Shown: in pieces, positions 1 to 6,905 of the stretch
How the letters are laid out: each line of letters starts with the position of its first letter
How positions within the stretch are numbered: the stretch's first letter is position 1
Assembly: GCA_002470185.1 (NCBI GenBank)
Contig: DKNG01000131.1
Span: 1 to 6,905, forward strand
DNA length: 6,905 nt
DNA from: Arcobacter sp. UBA7394
GTDB lineage: Bacteria; Campylobacterota; Campylobacteria; Campylobacterales; Arcobacteraceae
Direction: 5' to 3'
Notes under the pieces: model-generated
Database searches by the model: none
Told to the model about the DNA's origin: nothing
What the model saw: the letters and a program-made list of their open reading frames with translations, nothing else
Program-made: the position numbers and the translations under genes

Positions 1-3000
1 AAGGTTCAAATACTTTATCTATAATATCATCAGGTATACCATAAGCATTATCTCTTATTTTTATAATTAGATTTTCTTTTTCTTCATATACATCTATGAA
101 AATAAATCTTTTATCTTCCCTTTGTTCAAGAAGAGCATCTCTTGCATTATTTAAAATATTTATTAGAACCTGTAAAAGCTCATTTTCTAAAGCTAGTACT
201 TTTGTATCACTTATATCTTTTATTATCGAAATATCATGGTTTGTAAACTGTGCAGATACAATTTTTAGAGTTTTATCAAATACATCGTTTATTAGAAATT
301 CTGTTCTATCCTTATTATGTTGGAAGAACTTTCTAAAGTCATCAATAGTTTGAGATAAAAACTGAGTAGTATTATTAATATTATCCATAGCCTCATAGAA
401 CTCTTCACTAGATAAAGAATCTAACTCTTTTTTTAGTTTCATACCAGTTGAAAGTGTGGAAATCAAGCTTAATGGTTGTCTCCATTGATGGGCAATATTA
501 CCTAACATTTCCCCCAGAGATGCCATTTTTGATTGTTGAGATAATACATAATCTTTCTTTTTTAATTCACTTATATCTTGAGCAATTGCATATATAATTT
601 TACTCTCTTTTACAGCAACACCAGACCAAGCTAAAGTTTTAATCTTACCATCTTTACTTACAAATCTATTCTCAAAGTTATATAGTTTTTTACCTTTAAT
701 TACTGAATCTAAAGCTTTATGAGAAATTTCAACATCAGTTTTGTGTATATATTCAAAAAGTGTCTTACCAATAAGCTCTTCTGCCTCATAACCTAATATT
801 TCTGAGCAGGCAGGATTTATCTTGATAATTTTTCCATCATAATCAGCAATTAATAAAATATTTAAAGACAGGCTAAAGAAACTTTTCCAATTAGATTCAA
901 TAAGCGTATTTCTCGTTGTATCATACAATGTCCCAGCAACTCTTAAAAATTTTCCTTCTTCATCATAAAAACACTTTCCAGTCTCTTTTATATATTTTAT
1001 TTTTCCATTATTTAGAAGTAATCTATATTTCATTTCATGGTCTGTTCTATTTTTGATAACATCATCAAAGTTATCTAAAACCATCTGCTTATCCGCAGGA
1101 TGTATAAAGTTTATGTACTCTTCATAAGATAGTTCCTTCTCTTCTATTTCTAAAATAGAATAGACCTCACTTGATAAGAAAATAGAACCTGTTTGTTTAT
1201 TAAATTCCCAACTACCTATATGATATTGTTTTTGGGCAAAGTCTAAATTTTCTTTTGTTTTTTCTAATAAAGAAATTGTTTTATCAAGATTCTTTTTTGC
1301 TATAAACTCTTCTGTAACATCTTGAATAATAGCAAAAATTGCAACTTGCCCTTCATATTTTGTAGGTGTTGAAAATACTTTTACGTCTACAATCTCTCCT
1401 GATTTTAGTTTGTGTTTTGCTTTATTTTCTCCAAAACCATCAGCTATTACAGAATTTATTACCTTTGAAACAAATACTTTACCTTTAATATTTATATCTG
1501 AGGCATTAAGCTTTTTGAATTCTGAATGGGAATATCCATAGAACTCTTCTGCTGACTTATTTGAATTTAGTATATTTAAACTATTTGGATCCATTACTAA
1601 TAACATTGATCTATTATTATAAAAAAGTTCTCTAAACTGTTTCTCTTTTTTTAACATCAATTCGTAATAATACTTCTCTTTTGTTATATCCCTATGAGAA
1701 CCAATCATTCTTATAGCTTTTCCTGATTTATTGAAAAATACTTTTCCTTTGTCATCAATCCATATCCAACTATTATCTTTGTGTCTTAATCTATACACTA
1801 CAGAATAGTATTCTGATTTGCCAGATAAATTAAACTCTAGTTCCTTATCAACTAAAGCTTTATCATCAGGATGAACTTTTTCATACCATTTTTCATAATT
1901 ATTTTCAAACTCATCATCACGATAACCTAACATTGATTTTAAACTAGCAGAATAATAAACCTCATTAGTAAGAAGATTCCAATCCCAAACTCCATCTTGA
2001 GTAGCTTCCATTAGATATCGATACTGTTCTTCTTTTTTTTCTAATTCTCTTTGGTATTTTTTATTTATTTTATTTTCTAATATCTCTTTTTCTAATATTA
2101 AATTTTCACTCATATATTTTGATATTTTTTTATATAGATAAACAAGAAGAATAAAAAATAAAATTAAAGTAAGAGAATTAAGAATTAATGCATTTTTCAA
2201 ATGTTCTTGAGCCTCTAATTCTAAAAAATCTTGTTCTTTTTTGATTATATTTTCAAGTCTATTTAGAGGAATTCCAGTGGATACAACCCAATTTAATCTA
2301 GGATATAATTTAGAATAAGATAATTTTTCACTAATATTATCACTATTTAACTCTTTGAAAAAGTATTTAAAAAATAATTCACCATTAGCATTTATTCCAT
2401 TTAATTCTGTAAGATATGGTTTATTACCTAAAATATCAACATCAAAAGTAGATAATTTTTTACCTTCTGTTTCTTTTAGATTAGCATGAAGAACTCTAAT
2501 AGCATAATCTTTACCACCTTGATAATCTAAGATTTCATTAATCCACATATATCTTTTGTTTTTATTATCTACCAAATATAATATTTTTTTGATTTTTTTT
2601 AAAAGTTCATTTTTTATTGTTTTATTTTTAATATATAAAGTTAAAGTATTGTTACTTATATTAAACTCTTTAAATGCAAGTGTTTTAGATTTTAATACAC
2701 CTTTTTTCAATAAGATTTCTTTGTTATTATACATACTTTCTAAAGAGTCAATAGAAATCCCACTTTTATTTAATTCAATAAGTTTTTTCTTTTCTTCATT
2801 TAATATATCTTCTTTACTATCAATGATTTCATCAAGTAATGTATCTATAAATAAAATACTTTTTTTTACATTCTTTTCCATACTATTTTTATAAGATTCC
2901 ATAGTTAGATTTTCAAGATTTGAAATACTTACTTTGTAGGATTTATCATGAGAGTTTATTTCAAAATAAGCAGTTGAAAACATTATGCAAGTAGAGATTG

Positions 3001-3040
3001 TTAGAATAGAAATTATTAGATATTTTATTTTATTTTTCAT
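1..3040 (-). CDS. Multi-PAS sensor histidine kinase with periplasmic Cache-type domain (C-terminus beyond left edge)
   Basis: This is an inner-membrane sensor kinase that should autophosphorylate on a histidine and pass the phosphate to a response regulator not present here. 1013 residues are visible in one uninterrupted frame. In order: TM helix at about 7-25; periplasmic region 26-283, whose second half (W166 to about 275, ending in LNWVVSTGIP) resembles the sCache_2/Cache family; TM helix at about 284-304; a charged coiled-coil linker; then four PAS domains at about 337-450 (GVWDWN, ending GSHRDITKEK), 464-575, 606-708 (HIGSWEFN) and 719-829. The H-box is GEMLGNIAHQWRQPL with phospho-acceptor H851. 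The HATPase N-box is NILNNARDAL (N961-L970) and the G1 box is DNAYGIP (D997-P1003). The F and G2 boxes, and any receiver domain, lie off the edge. The ATG at 3040 follows GAAGG with a 9-nt spacer, and an in-frame stop at 3067-3065 rules out a longer start. The ligand is unknown. The family call is secure; the exact Cache subtype is not. Confidence 0.95.
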   Translation of the reverse strand, partial: MKNKIKYLIISILTISTCIMFSTAYFEINSHDKSYKVSISNLENLTMESYKNSMEKNVKKSILFIDTLLDEIIDSKEDILNEEKKKLIELNKSGISIDSLESMYNNKEILLKKGVLKSKTLAFKEFNISNNTLTLYIKNKTIKNELLKKIKKILYLVDNKNKRYMWINEILDYQGGKDYAIRVLHANLKETEGKKLSTFDVDILGNKPYLTELNGINANGELFFKYFFKELNSDNISEKLSYSKLYPRLNWVVSTGIPLNRLENIIKKEQDFLELEAQEHLKNALILNSLTLILFFILLVYLYKKISKYMSENLILEKEILENKINKKYQRELEKKEEQYRYLMEATQDGVWDWNLLTNEVYYSASLKSMLGYRDDEFENNYEKWYEKVHPDDKALVDKELEFNLSGKSEYYSVVYRLRHKDNSWIWIDDKGKVFFNKSGKAIRMIGSHRDITKEKYYYELMLKKEKQFRELFYNNRSMLLVMDPNSLNILNSNKSAEEFYGYSHSEFKKLNASDINIKGKVFVSKVINSVIADGFGENKAKHKLKSGEIVDVKVFSTPTKYEGQVAIFAIIQDVTEEFIAKKNLDKTISLLEKTKENLDFAQKQYHIGSWEFNKQTGSIFLSSEVYSILEIEEKELSYEEYINFIHPADKQMVLDNFDDVIKNRTDHEMKYRLLLNNGKIKYIKETGKCFYDEEGKFLRVAGTLYDTTRNTLIESNWKSFFSLSLNILLIADYDGKIIKINPACSEILGYEAEELIGKTLFEYIHKTDVEISHKALDSVIKGKKLYNFENRFVSKDGKIKTLAWSGVAVKESKIIYAIAQDISELKKKDYVLSQQSKMASLGEMLGNIAHQWRQPLSLISTLSTGMKLKKELDSLSSEEFYEAMDNINNTTQFLSQTIDDFRKFFQHNKDRTEFLINDVFDKTLKIVSAQFTNHDISIIKDISDTKVLALENELLQVLINILNNARDALLEQREDKRFIFIDVYEEKENLIIKIRDNAYGIPDDIIDKVFEP

Positions 3041-3063
3041 ATTAATATACCTTCGATAATGAT

Positions 3064-3069
3064 ATTATA
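3064..3069 (-). promoter_or_regulatory. Predicted -10 box of the sensor kinase promoter
   Basis: The minus strand reads TATAAT here, preceded directly by TTTTTG. No good -35 hexamer is seen, which is usual for sigma-70 promoters of Campylobacterota. Transcription would start at about 3057, leaving a leader of about 17 nt that contains the GAAGG ribosome binding site (3054-3050). A chance match is possible in DNA this AT-rich. Confidence 0.5.
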
Positions 3070-3097
3070 CAAAAATAATCTATTCTAAAATATAAAA

Positions 3098-3126
3098 TTA
3101 AAGAGTAAGTGATTTAATCATATAAT
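3098..3126 (+). promoter_or_regulatory. Predicted sigma-70 promoter of the MscS-family gene
   Basis: A perfect TATAAT lies at 3121-3126. A weak -35-like TTAAAG lies at 3098-3103 with a 17-nt spacer. The predicted start at about 3133 leaves a leader of roughly 29 nt before the ATG at 3162. This promoter sits back to back with that of the sensor kinase inside the same 121-bp intergenic region. Confidence 0.5.
3110..3120. promoter_or_regulatory. Short palindrome next to the MscS-gene -10 box (possible operator)
   Basis: TGATTTAATCA has perfect 5-bp arms (TGATT/AATCA) around one central base. It abuts the TATAAT at 3121, so a bound protein would block this promoter and might affect the divergent one. 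The element is short and AT-rich, so chance occurrence is quite possible. No regulator is suggested by the sequence. Confidence 0.2.
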
Positions 3127-3152
3127 ATCAATTACAATTAAAAAATCCAAAT

Positions 3153-3157
3153 GGAGA
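3153..3157 (+). promoter_or_regulatory. Ribosome binding site of the MscS-family gene
   Basis: GGAGA lies 4 nt before the ATG at 3162, slightly closer than typical but a strong match to the 16S rRNA tail. An in-frame TAA at 3123-3125 rules out an upstream start, so the site and the stop together fix the start at 3162. Confidence 0.8.
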
Positions 3158-3161
3158 TTAT

Positions 3162-5054
3162 ATGTTAAAAAATTTAATACTTATTTTATGTATTCCTTTA
3201 TTATTATTAAGTCAAGAAGTACAAGAGAAACCTGTTGAGTTAATAAAAACTGTAAAAGAAACAAAAGAAATAACAACAAAAGATGATGTAAATACAAGCA
3301 ATCTTAAAAAAATTGAAATTGAAACTAATTTAGAAGATATCTCAAATCTTACAGAAGAAGAACAACAACTTAAACTTCAAAATAAACTTTTAAGTGACGT
3401 AGTAGAAAATATCAATAATGAGTCTTTTCTAAAAACACTAAATAATAATAAAAAATATGCAAATGAGTTAAGTTTATTAACAAATAGAATCAATATTAAT
3501 ACAAAAGCGCAAAATGTATTAGCAGTAAAAAGAGATCAATTAGAAGTATATTTAATCAAAGAAAAACAAACTTATGAAGATACTCTAAAAAATATAATCA
3601 TTGCAAAACAAGAGTACAAAGATAAAAAGTATATAGCAGAGTTGTTAACTAATGCAATAACAACTATAAAAGCAACGCCAATATCTGAATATACAAGTGA
3701 CTATGATAAAGAAAAACTTGTATCAAATACTATATCTACTGCTTTTACAAAAAATTATGTAGAATTATATAATCACAATCATACACAACTATTTGTGCTT
3801 CAATATTTAGCTGAGAATATTACTAAGTTTAGAAAATCAAACTTTATTATTGATGAATTTAATCTTCAATACTTAGTAAATCAAATTGACTCAATTCAAG
3901 GTATTTCATTTATTTCTAATCTAACATCTTATTATCTAAAATTCTCTATTGGAGAAATAGTTGTTGTTTTATTTATCATAATGTTTTTTAGGCTATTAAA
4001 TATCAAAATTATTTCCCTTTTAGCTACATTCTTAGCTAGATTATTTGTAAAATCAAAACATGAAGATAGTGAGACTATAACTGAATATTTAAGACAATCT
4101 ATAAATAGCCCGCTAATTTATGCTCTATATCTTTTAGCTCTTCAAATATCTGTATTTATCCTAGTAAAAGACCCAATCTTAATTGATAAAATCATGCCTT
4201 GGATTAATACACTATATATTGCTCTATTAACATGGGCTTTATATGCCATTTTAAATAATAGTATTAATATCTATGCGCACAGTTTGTTAGAAACATATCC
4301 AAATGTTAGAAAAGAGATGATTGCTTTTATATTAAAAATCATCAAAATAATTCTTGTACTATTTGTGATTCTGTTTTTATTTTCTCAATTAGGAATTGAT
4401 ATTAAAGCAATAGCAGCTTCTCTTGGAGTTGGTGGTATTGCCATTGCATTGGCATCTAAAGACACTTTAGCAAATTTCTTTGGTTCATTAAACATCATGA
4501 CAGACAACTCTTTTTCACAAGGAGATTGGATTAGAACAAGTGATATTGAAGGAACTGTTGTTGATATTAGAATGAGAACTACTAGAATTAGAACATTTGA
4601 TAATGCGATGATTACAGTACCAAACTCTCAGCTAGCAAATACACATATTATGAACTGGTCAAAAAGAAAAATTGGTAGAAGAATCAAAATGAGTGTTGGT
4701 ATTACTTATGAGAGTAAAATGGAAGATATTGTAAAACTAAAAGATGATATTTATGAAATGTTAAATAATCATCCTCATATAGCAACAGATAAAACAGCAA
4801 GTCAATCTCCTTCAAAAAAATTCGAAGCAATTAAAAAAGAAGATTTACAAGGTATCAAAAGAACCCTATTAGTTTATGTAGATGAACTTGATTCTTCATC
4901 AATAAATATTTTAGTTTATTGTTTTTCAAGAAGTCCAAATTGGGAAGATTGGTTAACAGTAAAAGAAGATGTAATTGTAAAAATATCACAATTAGCAGAA
5001 CAAAACAATTGTAATTTTGCATATCCAACTCAGACACTATGGTTAAATAAGTAA
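3162..5054 (+). CDS. MscS-family mechanosensitive ion channel with large periplasmic domain
   Basis: This is an inner-membrane channel that by family knowledge opens under membrane tension and releases solutes during hypo-osmotic shock. The protein is complete at 630 residues, over twice the size of minimal MscS (286 in E. coli). In order: a signal peptide (about 1-18, no lipobox cysteine in context); a charged, helical, probably coiled-coil periplasmic domain (about 20-260); TM helices at about 263-282, 316-336, 345-366 and 385-408; then the conserved pore helix 412-441 with the Gly/Ala-rich stretch LGVGGIAIALASKDTLANFF. Aligned by eye with E. coli MscS, the gate residues L105 and L109 correspond to I426 and L430, and hinge G113 to D434. 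The beta domain spans about 455-500 (GDWI, then TFDNAMITVPNSQLANTHIMNW). The C-terminal cytoplasmic domain carries a polar insert at about 541-565 and ends YPTQTLWL. It is co-directional with the downstream chemoreceptor gene, 121 nt away. Family assignment is secure; whether it gates like MscS or has lower conductance cannot be read from sequence. Confidence 0.96.
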   Translation: MLKNLILILCIPLLLLSQEVQEKPVELIKTVKETKEITTKDDVNTSNLKKIEIETNLEDISNLTEEEQQLKLQNKLLSDVVENINNESFLKTLNNNKKYANELSLLTNRININTKAQNVLAVKRDQLEVYLIKEKQTYEDTLKNIIIAKQEYKDKKYIAELLTNAITTIKATPISEYTSDYDKEKLVSNTISTAFTKNYVELYNHNHTQLFVLQYLAENITKFRKSNFIIDEFNLQYLVNQIDSIQGISFISNLTSYYLKFSIGEIVVVLFIIMFFRLLNIKIISLLATFLARLFVKSKHEDSETITEYLRQSINSPLIYALYLLALQISVFILVKDPILIDKIMPWINTLYIALLTWALYAILNNSINIYAHSLLETYPNVRKEMIAFILKIIKIILVLFVILFLFSQLGIDIKAIAASLGVGGIAIALASKDTLANFFGSLNIMTDNSFSQGDWIRTSDIEGTVVDIRMRTTRIRTFDNAMITVPNSQLANTHIMNWSKRKIGRRIKMSVGITYESKMEDIVKLKDDIYEMLNNHPHIATDKTASQSPSKKFEAIKKEDLQGIKRTLLVYVDELDSSSINILVYCFSRSPNWEDWLTVKEDVIVKISQLAEQNNCNFAYPTQTLWLNK

Positions 5055-5144
5055 TTTTACTTAAATAAATGTATATTTTACACAATATAGACATTATAGA
5101 AGAAAGATAACAAATACTTTACTAAATTATAAGTTCAATTTATT

Positions 5145-5150
5145 TATAAT
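5145..5150 (+). promoter_or_regulatory. Predicted -10 box of the chemoreceptor promoter
   Basis: A perfect TATAAT is present; the expected -35 position (5122-5127, CTAAAT) is poor. A start 7-8 nt downstream would fall at about 5157-5158, inside the hairpin that follows. Transcripts from this promoter would then lack the 5' arm of the hairpin, while read-through transcripts from the channel gene would contain it. Confidence 0.4.
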
Positions 5151-5151
5151 T

Positions 5152-5167
5152 CTCCTCACACGAGGAG
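5152..5167 (+). promoter_or_regulatory. Hairpin containing the chemoreceptor ribosome binding site
   Basis: CTCCTC (5152-5157), loop ACAC, then GAGGAG (5162-5167) form a perfect 6-bp stem with four G-C pairs in otherwise AT-rich DNA. The 3' arm GAGGAG is the only good Shine-Dalgarno match before the ATG at 5176, with an 8-nt spacer, so folding would hide it from the ribosome. Only three Ts follow the stem on the plus strand, and no T-tract lies on the other side, so it does not look like an intrinsic terminator. A DNA operator is an alternative. Confidence 0.55.
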
Positions 5168-5175
5168 TTTAGAAA

Positions 5176-6905
5176 ATGAGTATTCAAAAGAAATCATTTG
5201 TTTTAGTAAGTACATTTTTTGTTTTATTAGTATTAAATGCATTAGGTTTGTTCTTTTCAATGGATAAAATCAAATATTCCAATGAACATTTAATTGAGCG
5301 AGCACAAGTAACAGAAGCATTTTTAGATATGAAGTTTCTGCTAAAAAATCTTCAAGAAGTCTCAACTGATTCTGCACTAGTAGGAGATGAAGAAGGACTA
5401 TATGTATTAGATGAATTAAAAGAAAAATATACAAAGTTATACCAAGAGATAAATAAACTTCCATTAACAAAAATAGAGAAAGATCAACTATCAAATATAA
5501 ATAAAAAGTTTGATCCATATTTTCAATCACTAAAGAAAATGGCACAATTTGGAATAGATAGAACAGTCTCAAGAGATAACTCTATTGATGAAATGAGTTC
5601 ATTTGATAAAGCAGTATCAAGTATTGAAAAAGATCTAGATAATATCAAAGCTTTAGATGAAATCAGTCTTTTAAATCTTAAATACCATATTGTATCTATT
5701 CAAGAAATTTTAACAGATGCATTAGCAGTTGGAGAGATATCTGGATTTAAAGATGTAGATGATATAAGCGCTGATTTAAGTGAAGAGATAGATAGTCTAA
5801 CAGCTATATACCCTGTATTAAAAGCAAAATTAAAACACCTTAAAACTGATGTAGACAAAATGTCAAGTATTGGTAAAACAATGGCATTAAAAGGTAAAAC
5901 TTTTAATGAAATGACAGATAATGTAAATGCTGAAATGATTAGAGTTGATGAATACTTTGATTATATTGAATCAACAATCAGAAATATTATAAAAACGCAA
6001 AAACAGTTAAATAAAGAAACAATTCAAGAAAGTGAAGATACTTTACACAGCTTCCAAAATGTAGCTATTGTATTAAATATACTATTTTTAATTGCTGTTA
6101 TTTTCCAAATGTTTACAGTAAAAAATATTTTAAATAATATTAAAAAACTAGACAATGGTGTAAGAAACCTAATCAATTCTGAAAATGCAAATAAAATTGA
6201 TATCCAATCAAATGATGAAATTGGAAATATTAGTAATAATTTCAATAAATACATTGATAAAATTGATGAAGAATTAAAACAAGATATCAGAGTAATTAAT
6301 GAAGCTAGAAATATCATGGGGAAAGTAAATGTTGGTCTTTATAATGAAAGAATTCAGTTAAAAGCAAGTTCAAAAGCAACAAGTGATTTAATTGATGAAA
6401 TTAATAATATGATTGGAACTACACAAACAAATCTTACTACTCTATCAGAAGCATTAATTGCATTAGCAAATGCAAAATATGACCAAGATATTCCAAGAAT
6501 CCAAGGGGTAACAGGTCTTATTGCATCACTTCTAAGTGGTACAAAAGTAACTCAATCTACAATTAATGAAGTAATGGCCTTAATTGATAACTCAAATAAA
6601 AGATTAACATTTAGTGCACAAGATTTATCAACAGCATCAGAAGAGCTAAGCAAAGCTTCTAATCAACAAGCAGCAGCGCTGGAAGAAACAGCCGCAGCCA
6701 TAGAAGAAGTAACATCAACAATTGCTGCTAGTAGTGAAAACGCTGCTAAAATGTCTGAGTATGCAAAAGAAGTAACTAACTCAAGTGAAGAAGGGAAAGA
6801 ACTAGCTTCTAAAACTTCTATATCTATGGATGCTCTAAGTAATGAAGTAAACACTATTAATGAAGCAATTACAGTAATTGACCAAATTGCATTCCAAACA
6901 AATAT
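5176..6905 (+). CDS. Methyl-accepting chemotaxis protein (C-terminus beyond right edge)
   Basis: This is a transmembrane chemoreceptor that should control the CheA kinase and flagellar rotation. 576 complete codons are visible. In order: short cytoplasmic N-terminus; TM helix at about 8-27; an all-helical periplasmic ligand-binding region at about 28-295 with an internal duplication, resembling two-module helical-bundle (HBM-type) sensors; TM helix at about 296-315; a HAMP domain at about 316-366 with the DEIG motif (347-350); two further HAMP-like units at about 370-420 and 421-470; then the coiled-coil signalling domain from about 480. Two methylation-type motifs 7 residues apart are visible, AAALEETAAA (E503/E504) and AAAIEEVTST (E510/E511), matching the positions used in E. 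coli Tsr. The frame runs off at IDQIAFQTN, just before the CheA/CheW-binding hairpin tip. The ATG at 5176 is supported by GAGGAG 8 nt upstream and an in-frame TAG at 5170-5172. The ligand is not predictable. Confidence 0.95.
   Translation, partial: MSIQKKSFVLVSTFFVLLVLNALGLFFSMDKIKYSNEHLIERAQVTEAFLDMKFLLKNLQEVSTDSALVGDEEGLYVLDELKEKYTKLYQEINKLPLTKIEKDQLSNINKKFDPYFQSLKKMAQFGIDRTVSRDNSIDEMSSFDKAVSSIEKDLDNIKALDEISLLNLKYHIVSIQEILTDALAVGEISGFKDVDDISADLSEEIDSLTAIYPVLKAKLKHLKTDVDKMSSIGKTMALKGKTFNEMTDNVNAEMIRVDEYFDYIESTIRNIIKTQKQLNKETIQESEDTLHSFQNVAIVLNILFLIAVIFQMFTVKNILNNIKKLDNGVRNLINSENANKIDIQSNDEIGNISNNFNKYIDKIDEELKQDIRVINEARNIMGKVNVGLYNERIQLKASSKATSDLIDEINNMIGTTQTNLTTLSEALIALANAKYDQDIPRIQGVTGLIASLLSGTKVTQSTINEVMALIDNSNKRLTFSAQDLSTASEELSKASNQQAAALEETAAAIEEVTSTIAASSENAAKMSEYAKEVTNSSEEGKELASKTSISMDALSNEVNTINEAITVIDQIAFQTN
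5320..5808 (+). repeat. Internal protein-level duplication in the chemoreceptor sensor region
   Basis: Residues 49-95 (5320-5460) and 165-211 (5668-5808) align without gaps at an offset of 116 residues. Over the first 27 positions, nine are identical: L50/L166, K53/K169, Q60/Q176, E61/E177, T64/T180, D65/D181, V69/V185, G70/G186 and G74/G190, with several conservative pairs between them. The cores are LQEVSTDSALVGDEEG and IQEILTDALAVGEISG. The repeat is not evident at DNA level, so it is an old duplication or a two-module fold. Confidence 0.6.

Larger units (their letters stand above)
5055..5175 (+). other. Intergenic region between channel and chemoreceptor genes, no clear terminator
   Basis: I see no GC-rich stem followed by a T-tract after the channel stop codon at 5052-5054. 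The region is AT-rich up to the hairpin at 5152-5167. Besides the box at 5145-5150, weaker -10-like TATAGA strings occur at 5086-5091 and 5095-5100. No sigma-54 (GG-N10-GC) or clear sigma-28 motif was found by eye. Read-through from the channel gene into the chemoreceptor gene is therefore plausible. Confidence 0.5.

Noticed and set aside
96..353. Plus-strand open frame of 85 codons
   Set aside because: It is antisense to the HisKA/HATPase region of the kinase, where the N-box and neighbouring motifs are unambiguous.
2033..2870. A-tracts of eight (coding strand) in the kinase gene, near 2033-2040, 2593-2600 and 2860-2867, as possible phase-variation sites
   Set aside because: Runs of this length are expected by chance in DNA so AT-rich and lysine-rich. 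Phase variation in this phylum usually uses G/C tracts, and the frame is intact.
2556..2894. Plus-strand open frame of 112 codons rich in F, L and S
   Set aside because: It lies antisense to the periplasmic region of the sensor kinase, whose frame is continuous and has clear domains. The hydrophobic composition is the expected reverse of A-rich coding sequence, and there is no convincing start context.
3056..3068. Inverted repeat ATAAT-GAT-ATTAT at the kinase -10 box
   Set aside because: It consists only of A/T arms that include the TATAAT box itself, so the symmetry carries little information.
4855..5094. Minus-strand open frame overlapping the end of the channel gene
   Set aside because: It is a shadow of the conserved MscS C-terminal domain, with a leucine-rich low-complexity product and no ribosome binding site that I could see.
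5152..5167. The hairpin as an intrinsic terminator of the channel gene
   Set aside because: Only three Ts follow the stem before AGAAAATG, and neither strand has a proper U-tract. Its overlap with the ribosome binding site gives a better explanation.
5270..6854. Three minus-strand open frames (5270-5572, 6024-6317, 6663-6854)
   Set aside because: All are antisense to the chemoreceptor. The last is the reverse of the Ala/Ser/Glu-rich methylation helix, which gives long open frames by composition alone.

Overview
The window is very AT-rich, coding-dense, chromosomal-looking DNA. It fits a member of the Campylobacterota, most likely an Arcobacter-type organism. This rests on the base composition, the H-box style of the histidine kinase (NIAHQWRQPL), the MscS protein ending in a YPTQTLWL-type motif, and the chemoreceptor with extra HAMP-like units. 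The taxonomic call is inference from sequence style, not from a marker gene.

Layout: three long genes and two short intergenic regions. (1) Positions 1-3040, minus strand, hold most of a membrane-bound sensor histidine kinase with a periplasmic Cache-type sensor, four PAS domains and a HisKA/HATPase core; its C-terminus lies beyond the left edge. (2) Positions 3041-3161 are a divergent promoter region, with a -10 box and ribosome binding site for each direction. (3) Positions 3162-5054, plus strand, encode a complete 630-residue MscS-family mechanosensitive channel with a signal peptide and a large helical periplasmic domain. (4) Positions 5055-5175 are an intergenic region without a clear terminator. 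It carries a perfect -10 hexamer and a GC-rich hairpin whose 3' arm is the ribosome binding site of the next gene. (5) Positions 5176 to the right edge, plus strand, encode most of a methyl-accepting chemotaxis protein, cut off just before the signalling hairpin tip.

All three proteins are envelope-spanning sensors: a phosphorelay input, an osmotic safety valve and a chemotaxis input. Nothing in the sequence links them into one pathway. The channel and the chemoreceptor may share transcripts because they are co-directional and no strong terminator separates them.

No mobile element, CRISPR array, tRNA, rRNA or broken gene was seen. I found no sign of an undescribed multi-gene system. The best leads are the hairpin that overlaps the chemoreceptor's ribosome binding site, the internal duplication in its ligand-binding region, and its apparent tandem HAMP array.
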